DNA from: Candidatus Parcubacteria bacterium
GTDB lineage: Bacteria; Patescibacteriota; Patescibacteriia; CAIXNZ01
NCBI GenBank assembly: GCA_026395755.1
Contig: JAPLYC010000022.1
Span: forward strand, 1-38,180
DNA length: 38,180 nucleotides
Direction of reading: 5' to 3'
Part shown: positions 21,759 through 29,755 of the stretch, piece by piece
How the letters are laid out: every line of letters begins with the position of its first letter
Numbering within the stretch: position 1 is the stretch's first letter
Made by a program: the position numbers and the translations under genes
The notes under the pieces: generated by a model
Told to the model about the DNA's origin: nothing
The model's input: the letters and a program-made list of their open reading frames with translations, nothing else
Database searches by the model: none

Positions 21759-22184
21759 TTAAGTTTCAGACTCAATCGCGTATTTTATCATTTCCGCCAA
21801 TTTTTCCGCTTCCTCATCCTTATAGCTTTTACCCGGCCAGTGCTGCAGGCCGTCAGACTCTGTTCTGGGTATAATATGCCAGTGCAAATGATGAATGATC
21901 TGTCCCGCCATCCTGCCGTTATTGACTTCCAGGTTAAAAGAATCCAAGCCCTGAGCTGCAATAATTGCCTTGGCGATTTTCTTTGTAGCTATGATCATGG
22001 CTTTCAGTGTTTCATCATCAGCATCCAGCATATTGAAAGAATGTTTTTTCGGCACAACCAAGGTATGACCCGGATTAACCGGATGAATGTCCAAAAACGC
22101 AATAACATTATCATCTTCATAAACTTTATTAGCGGGGATCATGTCTTTAACAATTTTACAGAATAAACAATCTTCGTTTGCCAT
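21759..22184 (-). CDS. HIT family nucleotide-binding hydrolase
   Basis: A 141-residue cytoplasmic protein of the histidine triad superfamily (HinT/Fhit-like), which hydrolyses or transfers nucleoside monophosphate groups. The triad appears as HHLHWHIIPR near residue 98, and the family start is CLFCKIVKDMIPANKVYED with a CxxC that can bind zinc. VNPGHTLVVPKKH is the usual central motif. The substrate is not deducible. It is the first of a close run (HIT, arfB, GNAT, deoxyribosyltransferase-like) and is separated from the transposase gene upstream by 20 bp. Confidence 0.92.
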   Translation of the reverse strand: MANEDCLFCKIVKDMIPANKVYEDDNVIAFLDIHPVNPGHTLVVPKKHSFNMLDADDETLKAMIIATKKIAKAIIAAQGLDSFNLEVNNGRMAGQIIHHLHWHIIPRTESDGLQHWPGKSYKDEEAEKLAEMIKYAIESET

Positions 22185-22204
22185 AAAATTATAAATTAAA
22201 TAAA

Positions 22205-22888
22205 TTATTTTTCCATTGAGTCAATCAACTCGGGATAATTTAAGCTCGTATATTGCCAATCCTCGGGTAAACCGTGCTTGATATGGTTATAAACCGTATA
22301 ATCGTAATGAAAATCCCAATCCTTTTCCTTCCGCAAGTGATTGTCGTGAAAGCGGATTATATGGTCGTAGAAAGACTTTAACCATTTAAATTTCAGGTAT
22401 AAATTATTTTCACCATATTTTCTTAAAAATTCTTGTTTGTAAAAATCAACGTCAATTTTTTCACAATTCTCATCGGAATTCCCTCCCTTATATACCTGAA
22501 AAGCAGCCGTCCCCCCTCCACGTAAGCGACACGACGTCGTGTCGCTTACGTGGAGGGCGCACCCAACGTGAAAAGGAGAATTTTGCTTAACTGTATACCC
22601 GATTACGATATTGGCATTTCGGGAAAAGTTCTCTTTCAAGGATTTAATTATCTGTGAAAAGTTAAATTCGTTACCTGGCCGTATTATCAAATTTATATGA
22701 TCATAAATTACGGAAAATCCATACAATTTGAACCCTTTTAATTTTTTACAAAGCTTTAAGCTCTCTATGAACAAATCGCAAAAAATCGTCTCCTTAAAAT
22801 ACGGGTAATTATCCTGCGTCTTAATCACGATGTAATAAACCGCGTCGGGAACATATATTCTTTTGGGCGAATTTTTATGTAACCCCAT
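22205..22888 (-). CDS. REP-associated tyrosine transposase (RAYT, IS200-like Y1 family)
   Basis: A 227-residue single-strand DNA transposase/endonuclease relative. The N-terminal pattern (VPDAVYYIVIKTQDNYPYF, then FKLYGFSVIYDHINLIIRPG) is the Y1_Tnp core. The metal-binding motif, usually H-U-H, reads His64-Ile-Asn66. The candidate nucleophile is Tyr174 in KSFYDHIIR, followed by the RAYT-like YNHIKHGLPEDWQY end. RAYTs are usually single-copy domesticated genes that mobilise REP/REPIN palindromes rather than themselves, and REPIN-like pairs lie nearby at 15.4 and 20.4 kb. Oddly, a 44-bp perfect palindrome encodes residues ~111-125 in frame. It starts 6 bp after the RmlC-like gene. Confidence 0.82.
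   Translation of the reverse strand: MGLHKNSPKRIYVPDAVYYIVIKTQDNYPYFKETIFCDLFIESLKLCKKLKGFKLYGFSVIYDHINLIIRPGNEFNFSQIIKSLKENFSRNANIVIGYTVKQNSPFHVGCALHVSDTTSCRLRGGGTAAFQVYKGGNSDENCEKIDVDFYKQEFLRKYGENNLYLKFKWLKSFYDHIIRFHDNHLRKEKDWDFHYDYTVYNHIKHGLPEDWQYTSLNYPELIDSMEK
22514..22557. repeat. Perfect 44-bp palindrome inside the transposase gene
   Basis: Both 22-nt arms match exactly, with the centre between 22535 and 22536 (...ACGAC|GTCGT...) and outer ends CCCTCCACG and CGTGGAGGG. It can form a long cruciform or hairpin with no loop. It keeps the reading frame open and adds a Ser/Thr/Cys/Gly-rich insert (residues ~111-125). Confidence 0.95.
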
Positions 22889-22894
22889 TTTTAT

Positions 22895-23347
22895 TTATAC
22901 AATTTTAAACGATGAATTGGCATCCTTTTCCCATCTTATTTCATCAACGTCCTCGGTCTTCCCTTCCCCCTTGTAAAGTTTATCCGGTAAATTAATGGAA
23001 TAAGCGGGAATTTCCGAAATGCATTTATAACCATGAACCACTCCGGGCGGTACTAAAACACCTACGGGATTATTTTCTCCCGCTTCAAATGCTTCCTTTT
23101 GACCAAAAGTTTCGCTTCCCTGACGATTATCCCATAAATATAAAGTGAAACTGCCGGGTCCCACAAAAACGAAAAAATCACTCTGGAGCTGATGTTCGTG
23201 CGGGCCGCGGACAATGCCGGGCTTAGTCACGGAAACATAACCCATGACCGGCTGATATTTGGCTTCATCCTGACGATAAATTTCCGCCAGCCAGCCGCGT
23301 TCATCACTGAACTTATCCAGTTTTTTAATAATTACACCTGCAATCAT
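22895..23347 (-). CDS. RmlC-like cupin (dTDP-sugar 3,5-epimerase family)
   Basis: A 150-residue cytoplasmic cupin. The motifs SDERGWLAEIYR near residue 13 and the IVRGPHEHQLQSDFFVF block match the dTDP-4-dehydrorhamnose 3,5-epimerase superfamily, as does VPPGVVHGYKCIS, the second cupin strand. It is shorter than classical RmlC (about 180 residues), and the RG-x-H block reads RGPHEH instead of RGLHFQ. It may therefore be a variant epimerase or an isomerase acting on a related dTDP-sugar. Together with rmlA and rmlB it suggests a dTDP-deoxysugar route. The membrane-protein gene lies 4 bp upstream. Confidence 0.8.
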   Translation of the reverse strand: MIAGVIIKKLDKFSDERGWLAEIYRQDEAKYQPVMGYVSVTKPGIVRGPHEHQLQSDFFVFVGPGSFTLYLWDNRQGSETFGQKEAFEAGENNPVGVLVPPGVVHGYKCISEIPAYSINLPDKLYKGEGKTEDVDEIRWEKDANSSFKIV

Positions 23348-23351
23348 AAAA

Positions 23352-23738
23352 TCACTCTTTATATATTAAAGTTGCGAAATAATAGCTGATTATAGCGCTA
23401 ACCAATCCGACTAATCCAGCCAGTATGCCGATCTGTCTGACTAAATAAGCCGTAAAAATTCCGATTAACACTGAAAATAAAATAATCGTGGAATAATCCA
23501 GAAAATTAAGTTTTTTTACTTCTTTTGCTTTGGGCTGATAATAAAAAATCGTAATAATACCTAAAATTATTAATCCAAACATCAACAAATCCAAACTAAT
23601 ATAACTGGTCACAATCCTGGGCTTGACAATTTCCATTACGAAAAAAATAATCAACAAAAAATAAAAGGCCAAGAAAACATCTTTAATTATAATTAAAAAC
23701 AGATTTTTTGTTGCCGGCTTAAAATTGATTTTTAACAT
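23352..23738 (-). CDS. Small polytopic membrane protein of unknown function
   Basis: A 128-residue protein with four predicted transmembrane helices: about residues 13-36, 48-66, 82-100 and 103-125. A loop of basic residues (QPKAKEVKKLN) probably faces the cytoplasm. No known motif. Its start overlaps the end of the upstream anchored protein by 20 bases, so the pair is co-translated. In this glycan region it may be a membrane partner of the neighbouring glycosyltransferase, which is inference only. Confidence 0.75.
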   Translation of the reverse strand: MLKINFKPATKNLFLIIIKDVFLAFYFLLIIFFVMEIVKPRIVTSYISLDLLMFGLIILGIITIFYYQPKAKEVKKLNFLDYSTIILFSVLIGIFTAYLVRQIGILAGLVGLVSAIISYYFATLIYKE

Positions 23739-24300
23739 ACTTGAAATAATTTAATAAATTTTGTCCGATATTATCCTGCCAAATTGGCTTTCTGGTTAAA
23801 TCGACGCTAATACTTTTCAGATAAACCCCCATATTTTCATCCTTTAAATCAGGGATGGAAAGCATAAAACGCAATTTACCGTTATTAATATTTTTATCAG
23901 CCAGGTCAAACTCCGTGCTTTTAATTTTATAGTCTTTTGACGGGACTGGCAAATCTTCCAGAGGCTTCAAATCCCAGCCGCTTTTAATATTTGGACCCAG
24001 CGATATTTTATAGCCAAATTCATTTTTATATTCGATTTTAACAGTTGCCTTATCAAAATCACGCGGCAGATATAAATCGAAGTAAATCGGCTCGGCTTTG
24101 AGATAATTTATCTCGGACATGGTCACTCTATCCTGCGGCTTTAAAATGGAAAAATACGGAGTAAATTTCAAAAAATCGGTTTTTACCTGTAAACTCCCTG
24201 CCCAGGCCAAATCATTGACCAGCAATAGCAACAACACGACTATAACGCCGCCAAAGATTAAACCCGCTACAATTTTACTGATCAGCCTGGTCTGCTCCAT
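23719..24300 (-). CDS. Membrane-anchored extracytoplasmic protein of unknown function
   Basis: A 193-residue protein with one N-terminal transmembrane helix (residues ~8-34, VAGLIFGGVIVVLLLLLVND). A ~150-residue soluble, beta-predicted domain follows on the outer side (YFDLYLPRDFDKATVKIEY and FMLSIPDLKDENMGVYLKS). This looks like an Ig-like or carbohydrate-associated fold, but no family can be named. Its start overlaps the end of the GT39-like gene by 26 bases and its end overlaps the next membrane gene by 20 bases, so three genes form a coupled unit and may form a complex. Confidence 0.78.
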   Translation of the reverse strand: MEQTRLISKIVAGLIFGGVIVVLLLLLVNDLAWAGSLQVKTDFLKFTPYFSILKPQDRVTMSEINYLKAEPIYFDLYLPRDFDKATVKIEYKNEFGYKISLGPNIKSGWDLKPLEDLPVPSKDYKIKSTEFDLADKNINNGKLRFMLSIPDLKDENMGVYLKSISVDLTRKPIWQDNIGQNLLNYFKYVKNQF

Positions 24301-25894
24301 AATAAGGATAAATTATTTTAAATAATCGTTCTTTTTCGTTTATAGTGGTACTATCTGATAAGGTGATATCAAAATCCAAGATTGTAGCTGACAAATCTTC
24401 AAGATACTGATCATCCTCAAAAGCATAATAATACACGGGAATACCGCTAAAAACCAAACTTGAGATATAAACAAAGTCATCAATTGTCATCCTCCCGATT
24501 ACTTTTCTTTCCGGAAAAAATATCTTATCACTGCGCTGGCTGATAATAACCGCGTTAGGTTCAATCATACCGATGACTTTTTGATTGATTTGGTTATAAT
24601 CCTTAATATTTTGTTTAATGCTGATCAAGTTATCATTGCCGGAGAAAAAAAGCGAATACAAAGAAAAATAAATAATCGCCAGGCACAAACCCAGGCTCAA
24701 AATAATTCTCAATTTCTTATGCCTGAAATAATTAATTACCTGTTCATAAAAAATCGCGGCTAAAGGCAAAGTAAAAATATAAACCGGCAAAAAATAACGA
24801 ACATAGGAAATACCGATCCGATTCAGCCGCAAAGTCATTAAATCAACAAAAACCCAGCTGCCGTAATATATTATTAAATACAAAGAAACAGAAATAGCCG
24901 CTAAAAAATATACGGCGTGTTCTTTATTATTATACTTTTTTATAAAAAACACCAAGCCCAAAGCACCGGCCACAAATAACCACCAAAATAAACTTACAAA
25001 ATATGAATAAATGCTGATCAGCGCTGTCTTGGGATGGATGCCAAAGGGCATGATTAAAAATTTAACAAAGCTGACTATATCCGCGCCTGCTGTTTTAAAT
25101 TCCGTTGGCAATTGGCTGGTCAGGCTCGAACCATTTTCCAGCCTTAAATAGCCGAAAGACAAAAAGTTGCCGTAAGTAGTTTGGTTATAATAAAAAATCG
25201 GCATAAAAACTGCTGCCAAGACTGCCAGCCCGATTAATATATATTGCCATTTAACTTTTTGACGATAAACTAAAAGTAAAAATCCAACCAGTCCTAAAAT
25301 CCATAAAAATTCATTGGTTCTGATAGTTAAGGCCAGGGCAATAAATAGTGAGCCTAAAATTACATACAAAATATTTTTCTGTTTGACTCCCTTATCAATC
25401 TTCAACAGATAATAAATCCCGATGATTAATAAAGATAAAAAAGCGATATTGGGCAGCATGCTAAAATTGGCATAATACCACCAAGCCGGATTTAAATAAA
25501 ATAATATGGTGCTGATAAAAGCGATTTTTGGTTCAAAAAGCCTGAGTAAAATTTTATAAAAAAATATTCCGGCCAGTACGGCTAAAAGCGGTGTTAGAAA
25601 CTGAACTAACCCCATACCCACGATTTTACCGATCAAGCCGTATATCAAGAGCATGCCTAAAAATGAACCCGGCACCAAATTCCCCTGATAAACATTAAAG
25701 CTGCGGGGTTTAACCAGATTGGCAGCAATCTTATTCAAAGGTTCAGCTACGCTAAAACTGCTGTGTTCAATATAATTATTAATAAAAAAATAATTGGCAG
25801 TCTCATCCGGCCAGGTAAAGTGATGCCCGGAATTACCGAAAATTAAAAACGAGTAGATAAAAAAGAACATTATCCCCAAAATTACCAAGATCAT
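24275..25894 (-). CDS. GT-C type membrane glycosyltransferase (GT39/ArnT-like)
   Basis: A 539-residue polytopic protein from the preferred ATG at 25894 (MILVILGIMFFFIYS). In-frame starts at 25945 and 26074 exist, but the first lies in low-complexity repeat sequence and the second overlaps the divergent gene. About 11-12 transmembrane helices are predicted. Helix 1 is followed by the outside loop motif FTWPDETANYFF, whose Asp-Glu is the catalytic type seen in lipid-linked-sugar transferases (GT39, ArnT). A C-terminal outside domain follows the last helix. The enzyme should move a sugar from a polyprenyl-phosphate carrier to a surface acceptor. The divergent gene at 26025 also looks like a membrane glycosyltransferase. 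Confidence 0.78.
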   Translation of the reverse strand: MILVILGIMFFFIYSFLIFGNSGHHFTWPDETANYFFINNYIEHSSFSVAEPLNKIAANLVKPRSFNVYQGNLVPGSFLGMLLIYGLIGKIVGMGLVQFLTPLLAVLAGIFFYKILLRLFEPKIAFISTILFYLNPAWWYYANFSMLPNIAFLSLLIIGIYYLLKIDKGVKQKNILYVILGSLFIALALTIRTNEFLWILGLVGFLLLVYRQKVKWQYILIGLAVLAAVFMPIFYYNQTTYGNFLSFGYLRLENGSSLTSQLPTEFKTAGADIVSFVKFLIMPFGIHPKTALISIYSYFVSLFWWLFVAGALGLVFFIKKYNNKEHAVYFLAAISVSLYLIIYYGSWVFVDLMTLRLNRIGISYVRYFLPVYIFTLPLAAIFYEQVINYFRHKKLRIILSLGLCLAIIYFSLYSLFFSGNDNLISIKQNIKDYNQINQKVIGMIEPNAVIISQRSDKIFFPERKVIGRMTIDDFVYISSLVFSGIPVYYYAFEDDQYLEDLSATILDFDITLSDSTTINEKERLFKIIYPYYGADQADQ

Positions 25895-25908
25895 AAATCT
25901 GGTGTCCT

Positions 25909-25942
25909 TAATCTGTAATCTTAAATCTGTAATCTTAAATCT
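25909..25942. repeat. Tandem ATCTTAAATCTGTA-type repeat
   Basis: Plus-strand TAATCTGTAATCTTAAATC is followed by another TGTAATCTTAAATCT copy. It lies before the preferred start of the GT39-like gene and would be translated as RFKITDLRLQIK if the upstream ATG at 25945 were used. Related ATCTTAAATCTTAAATCTT words recur inside the divergent gene at about 26393-26411. Confidence 0.6.
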
Positions 25943-26007
25943 CATTGTTAGTAGATTAGATATTATTAGCTGATTAGTAGCCTTATTACCTTTTATTTTA
26001 GCAAAAA

Positions 26008-26018
26008 TATGATAAAAT
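26008..26018 (+). promoter_or_regulatory. -10 region for a probably leaderless transcript
   Basis: Overlapping -10-like hexamers TATGAT (26008-26013) and TAAAAT (26013-26018) end only about 6 bp before the ATG at 26025. Transcription would then start at or next to the first codon. No good -35 is obvious. Confidence 0.5.
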
Positions 26019-26024
26019 GAAAAC

Positions 26025-28106
26025 ATGGCAAGAAAAATCCTAACAATTTGTGATTTATTCCTAATTCTAGCCATTTTATTGAATTTAAACTGGCTTAAAT
26101 CTCCTTACCTGGGAGCTGTTTTAAGTTTGAGCTATCTCCTGATTTTCGGATATTTACTCGGCAAACTGATATTTCCTGGTCAAGAAAAATCCTGGAAAAT
26201 TATAATCGGCACTTTTTCCCTTTTATCTGCATATTCCCTCTTAGGCGCTATAATTTACTTTTTTTACCGCCTTGACCAGATCGTTGTCAGCCTAATCTTT
26301 ATAGTTATCTCTGGAATAATAGTTTACTTAAATTATTCAAAACCTTTAAATTCTACTCCCAACTTTCAAAACTTCCAACTTACATCGTATATCTTAAATC
26401 TTAAATCTTATCTCAAATCACTGCCCCTAACCTTAACCTATCTAATTTTAGTAACCGTCTCTATTTTTATTCTTTTTACCCACACTACAATCGACGCGAT
26501 AAAATCGCCCTGGCAAGTAATCCCTTCAGCCTTTTTCATTATTTATTTTCTGGCAACTTTCAACCTTATCTTCCTATTATATAAATTCAAAAACTTTCTC
26601 ACCTATTATCTGATCTTTCTTCACTTTTTTATCACCACTACTATTGCTTTATTCATCTATCGCCTAGGATTTGGTTTTGACCCTTTTATCCATCAGGCGA
26701 CTGAGCTGGCGATTTTTAAACAGGGTTTTATTTTGCCCAAGCCCTTTTATTATCTGGGGCAATATTCTTTAGTCATCACGCTTTCTTATCTGTTCCAAAT
26801 TTCCGTAGAATGGATTGACAAGCTTTTGCTCCCCTTGCTTTTGGCAATATTCTTACCGTTTACCATGGCAACCACGTTCATTAAATCTTTTAACTGGCAG
26901 AAGAACTTAGCCTGGATTTTGAGTCTGGGATTTTTGATTATTACCTTTGAACTGTTTATTGCCACCACACCACAGGCGCTGGCTAATCTTTTTGCCATTA
27001 TCATTCTATTCCTTTCATTTCTCTATCTCAAAGACCGACAAATCCCTTTCTGGTACCTTGGAATTTTGGCACTGACAACGCTGTCTATCCACGCCCTTTC
27101 CGGTATACCGATTTTAATTTATTTAATTCTGATTAAACTTAATGAGAAAAAAAATCTGGTTACCAGAATAATTTTCCCGGTTTTCAGCATCTTAGCTTGT
27201 CTGGCTTTACCGCTTGCCCTATTCATTAATTCTCTAATTTCCATTTATTCAGTAAACTTCAATTGGCAAAATTTCAATTTACTCACCTGGCCAACTATTT
27301 TTAGCCGGCAGTTTAATTACTTTCTGGACCTGACCTACCTGTATAAATATAGTATTCATTGGTTATTGCTAATTCTGACATTATTAACATTATATGCCGT
27401 AATTAAACGTCGCCTATTACCTTACTTCCTCCCCAGTTTACTGACTTTCCTTATCTTGATTGCTAATGCAATTTTTTTGAATTTTACCAAAATATCTTTA
27501 ATTATAGATTATGAACAAGGAGAATTTTCCCGGCGCATTTTCCAGCTGGCCTTTTATTTTTTACTGCCAATCATTATCTATGGTTTATACCTAATTTTAG
27601 ATAAATTAAAGTCCCAAACATTTATTTACCAATCGTTTTTTATTGTCATACTTTCTCTAGCCATTACTATGTCATTATACCTTAGTTACCCCCGCTTTGA
27701 CGACTATGACAATTCTAAATTTATCAATGTTTCTTTGGCTGACTTCCAGACAGTAAACTTTATTGATCAAAACAGCCAGGGCAAAGACTATATTGTTTTA
27801 GCCAACCAAATGACCTCGGCTGCAGCGGTTAAAACCTTCGGCTTTACTAAGTATTATAATGGACAATACTTTTATCCAATCCCCACCGGCGAAGAACTCT
27901 ATAAATATTTTGAAACTATGATTTATCAGACACCTGATAAACAAACCGTTGTGCAAGCCATGGATAAAACCGGAGTTAAAGTCGCCTATTTCATCCTGCC
28001 TTCGTACTGGAGTCGCTATTCTTTAATTACTGAGGAGGCTAAAAAATACGCCGATGCCATCTATAATCTGGATGATAAAGTCATAATTTTTAAATATTTT
28101 AAATAA
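26025..28106 (+). CDS. Large polytopic membrane protein, probable GT-C-like transferase
   Basis: A 693-residue protein with about 14-16 predicted transmembrane helices spread over its length, and a C-terminal ~120-residue soluble domain (from SYPRFDDYDNSKFINVSL onward). An outside loop after helix ~6 reads GFGFDPFIHQATELAIFKQG. Its Asp and His are placed like the catalytic Asp of oligosaccharyl- or glycosyltransferases of the GT-C fold, but no family is firmly recognised. It stands alone on the plus strand, divergent from the GT39-like gene, with a likely leaderless start and its own terminator. A transferase or polymerase role in surface glycan assembly is inference. Confidence 0.78.
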   Translation: MARKILTICDLFLILAILLNLNWLKSPYLGAVLSLSYLLIFGYLLGKLIFPGQEKSWKIIIGTFSLLSAYSLLGAIIYFFYRLDQIVVSLIFIVISGIIVYLNYSKPLNSTPNFQNFQLTSYILNLKSYLKSLPLTLTYLILVTVSIFILFTHTTIDAIKSPWQVIPSAFFIIYFLATFNLIFLLYKFKNFLTYYLIFLHFFITTTIALFIYRLGFGFDPFIHQATELAIFKQGFILPKPFYYLGQYSLVITLSYLFQISVEWIDKLLLPLLLAIFLPFTMATTFIKSFNWQKNLAWILSLGFLIITFELFIATTPQALANLFAIIILFLSFLYLKDRQIPFWYLGILALTTLSIHALSGIPILIYLILIKLNEKKNLVTRIIFPVFSILACLALPLALFINSLISIYSVNFNWQNFNLLTWPTIFSRQFNYFLDLTYLYKYSIHWLLLILTLLTLYAVIKRRLLPYFLPSLLTFLILIANAIFLNFTKISLIIDYEQGEFSRRIFQLAFYFLLPIIIYGLYLILDKLKSQTFIYQSFFIVILSLAITMSLYLSYPRFDDYDNSKFINVSLADFQTVNFIDQNSQGKDYIVLANQMTSAAAVKTFGFTKYYNGQYFYPIPTGEELYKYFETMIYQTPDKQTVVQAMDKTGVKVAYFILPSYWSRYSLITEEAKKYADAIYNLDDKVIIFKYFK

Positions 28107-28127
28107 AAAAGACGAGCCGAGTTCGCA

Positions 28128-28165
28128 GTCATTCAGAGCAAGCCCGCAGGGCGCAGCGAAGAATC
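28128..28165. repeat. REP-like sequence of the GTCATTC...AGCGAAGAATC type
   Basis: GTCATTCAGAGC, then an internal hairpin GCCC-GCA-GGGC (28142-28152), then GCAGCGAAGAATC. This is the familiar GTCATTCTGAGC...GAAGAATC dispersed palindrome style seen in many bacterial genomes. A partner-like GGACTGTCATTTT lies near 28202-28214. It sits between a gene and its terminator. Confidence 0.55.
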
Positions 28166-28232
28166 AATTGCCCACGCAACATTCACAACATCTCAATGCT
28201 CGGACTGTCATTTTAGCGTAAAGAATTATTAT

Positions 28233-28263
28233 AAAAGCGGTCCGCAATGCGGACCGCTTTTTA
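28233..28263. terminator. Bidirectional intrinsic terminator
   Basis: A perfect 13-bp stem AAAAGCGGTCCGC (28233-28245) with GCGGACCGCTTTT (28249-28261), a 3-nt loop and a T-run after it. It serves the plus-strand membrane-protein gene and the minus-strand FecR-domain gene. Confidence 0.9.
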
Positions 28264-28275
28264 TAATTGTGTTTT

Positions 28276-29670
28276 TTATTTCACTGCGCCGTTTTCAACG
28301 ATTATTACGTTTGAACAGCTAAAATTCTGAGCGGTATCCAGGCTGCAAACCCGGTAATAAACATAGCCCGGGCTGGTAATATTAACTTCCTTATCTAAGT
28401 AACTTTCATTACTTTGAAGTTTTTTTATTAAATATCCGGCGGTCGGAAATGATGGGTTGGGATCAGTAATTGATTTTAAAATTCGATATTCCTTGAAATC
28501 CTCTTCAATATTGGCTGTCCAGGTCAAACTGACTCCGCTGACTGAAATTATGGCCTGTAGCTGCGGTATAGCAGGCGGGGTAGAATCCTGTTCCGCAACC
28601 AGAATATCAACCACATTGCCGCAGGCTACTTTAGCGCTGGTTTTAACCACGCAAACGCGATAATAATATTGCTTGCCTTTGCTGACAGTCTCATCGGTGA
28701 AAGTCGCAAGGTCTTTATTGGCTGAAGATTTAATCACTTCATCATCGGGGAATTTGAGATCACTGTGTTGTTCTGAGCGTACCAGTTTATAAAGACTAAA
28801 ATTATCTAGGGTATAGGGACTCCAGCTCAATTTAATACTGGCAATCTTTTGTTCCGACTTAAGAATCAGACTGTCACTAATCACTTCAAAATCAGGTTCT
28901 TGCTCCGGTAAAACTTCGACGACACCATTATCCTGATCAAAATTCCATTTATACCAGGCTTCCTTGGCCAATACCTGCTGATCAAAGGTATCAATTTTAA
29001 ACATATCTTTCTTGGCGGCCTTAAAGTCGATCAGCGCTTTTTCGTTGGTATCTAAACGGCTGGACATTAAAATATCTTCATTGTCCATAATATCCAAGTT
29101 CACTTTATTCTCCATGACTAAGACGGCCAGATATTCTGTTTTATCATTAACAATAATTTCAAATTTCGTACCCAGGGCCGTTATTTTTGCCTTTAGCACC
29201 AAAACCTGATACTGCCCAACCGTAGTTATATTATTATATATTCTCCCCTTTAATAAATTGATCAAAACATTATCTTCATCCAGTTTGTCTAAAACTATTT
29301 CAGTATTTGCTCCCAAACGAATTTTTGTGCCGTCATCAAGACCCAAAACCGCCAGGCTGTTTTCCCCTGTTTTTATTTTATCACCCTGATGCAGCACTGC
29401 CTTATCAATAGATTTTTCATAGCCTTTAGCCGCAATATCTACCATGACATCCCCCTGCAAAAGACTAATTTCCCCGCCGATTATTTTTGTATCTATAATC
29501 TCAACATTATTTAAATCTTCCTCTGGCGCCGGCTTATTTAATTCAATTTTAGAAAAATAATTAATATAAAACCAATAAACCAAAACGCCGGCAACCATAA
29601 AAATCAGGGCTACAATTACCCATTTAAACGGATTGCTTTTACGTTTATAGTAATACATCATACGCGACAA
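28276..29670 (-). CDS. Membrane-anchored FecR-domain protein with fibronectin type III repeats
   Basis: A 464-residue protein. One transmembrane helix near residues 16-38 (WVIVALIFMVAGVLVYWFYI). A FecR domain comes next at about 65-190, with ISLLQGDVMVD, HQGDKIKTGENSLAVLGLDD, TKIRLGANTEI and KITALGTKFEI. Two fibronectin-like domains follow at about 265-360 (IKLSWSPYTLDNFSLYKLV) and 370-460 (VSLTWTANIEEDFKEYRIL). Both end in YYYRVCVV- or YYRVCSL-like strands with cysteines. In gram-negative cells FecR is a signal-transducing sensor, but in CPR such proteins more likely bind surface polymers. No sigma-factor gene is adjacent. The ATG at 29670 is used; codons 4 or 5 are alternatives. Confidence 0.88.
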   Translation of the reverse strand: MSRMMYYYKRKSNPFKWVIVALIFMVAGVLVYWFYINYFSKIELNKPAPEEDLNNVEIIDTKIIGGEISLLQGDVMVDIAAKGYEKSIDKAVLHQGDKIKTGENSLAVLGLDDGTKIRLGANTEIVLDKLDEDNVLINLLKGRIYNNITTVGQYQVLVLKAKITALGTKFEIIVNDKTEYLAVLVMENKVNLDIMDNEDILMSSRLDTNEKALIDFKAAKKDMFKIDTFDQQVLAKEAWYKWNFDQDNGVVEVLPEQEPDFEVISDSLILKSEQKIASIKLSWSPYTLDNFSLYKLVRSEQHSDLKFPDDEVIKSSANKDLATFTDETVSKGKQYYYRVCVVKTSAKVACGNVVDILVAEQDSTPPAIPQLQAIISVSGVSLTWTANIEEDFKEYRILKSITDPNPSFPTAGYLIKKLQSNESYLDKEVNITSPGYVYYRVCSLDTAQNFSCSNVIIVENGAVK

Positions 29671-29755
29671 TTTTCAATAACCAATTACCAATTTTCAATT
29701 TGATCATTGATTATTGAAAATTAACTGTAAATTGGACATTGGAAATTGAATATTA
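29671..29755. repeat. AT-rich spacer built from CAATTTTCAAT-like words
   Basis: The gap contains TTTTCAATAACCAATTACCA, TTTTCAATTTGATCATTGAT, TTGAAAATT and GGACATTGGAAATTGAA, that is, many inverted and direct copies of one word. No gene, terminator or promoter is clear. Confidence 0.5.

Noticed and set aside
25895-26075. Longer N-terminus of the GT39-like protein from 26074 or 25945
   Set aside because: The first overlaps the start of the divergent gene, and the second begins in ATCTTAAATCT repeat sequence. The ATG at 25894 directly precedes the first membrane helix.
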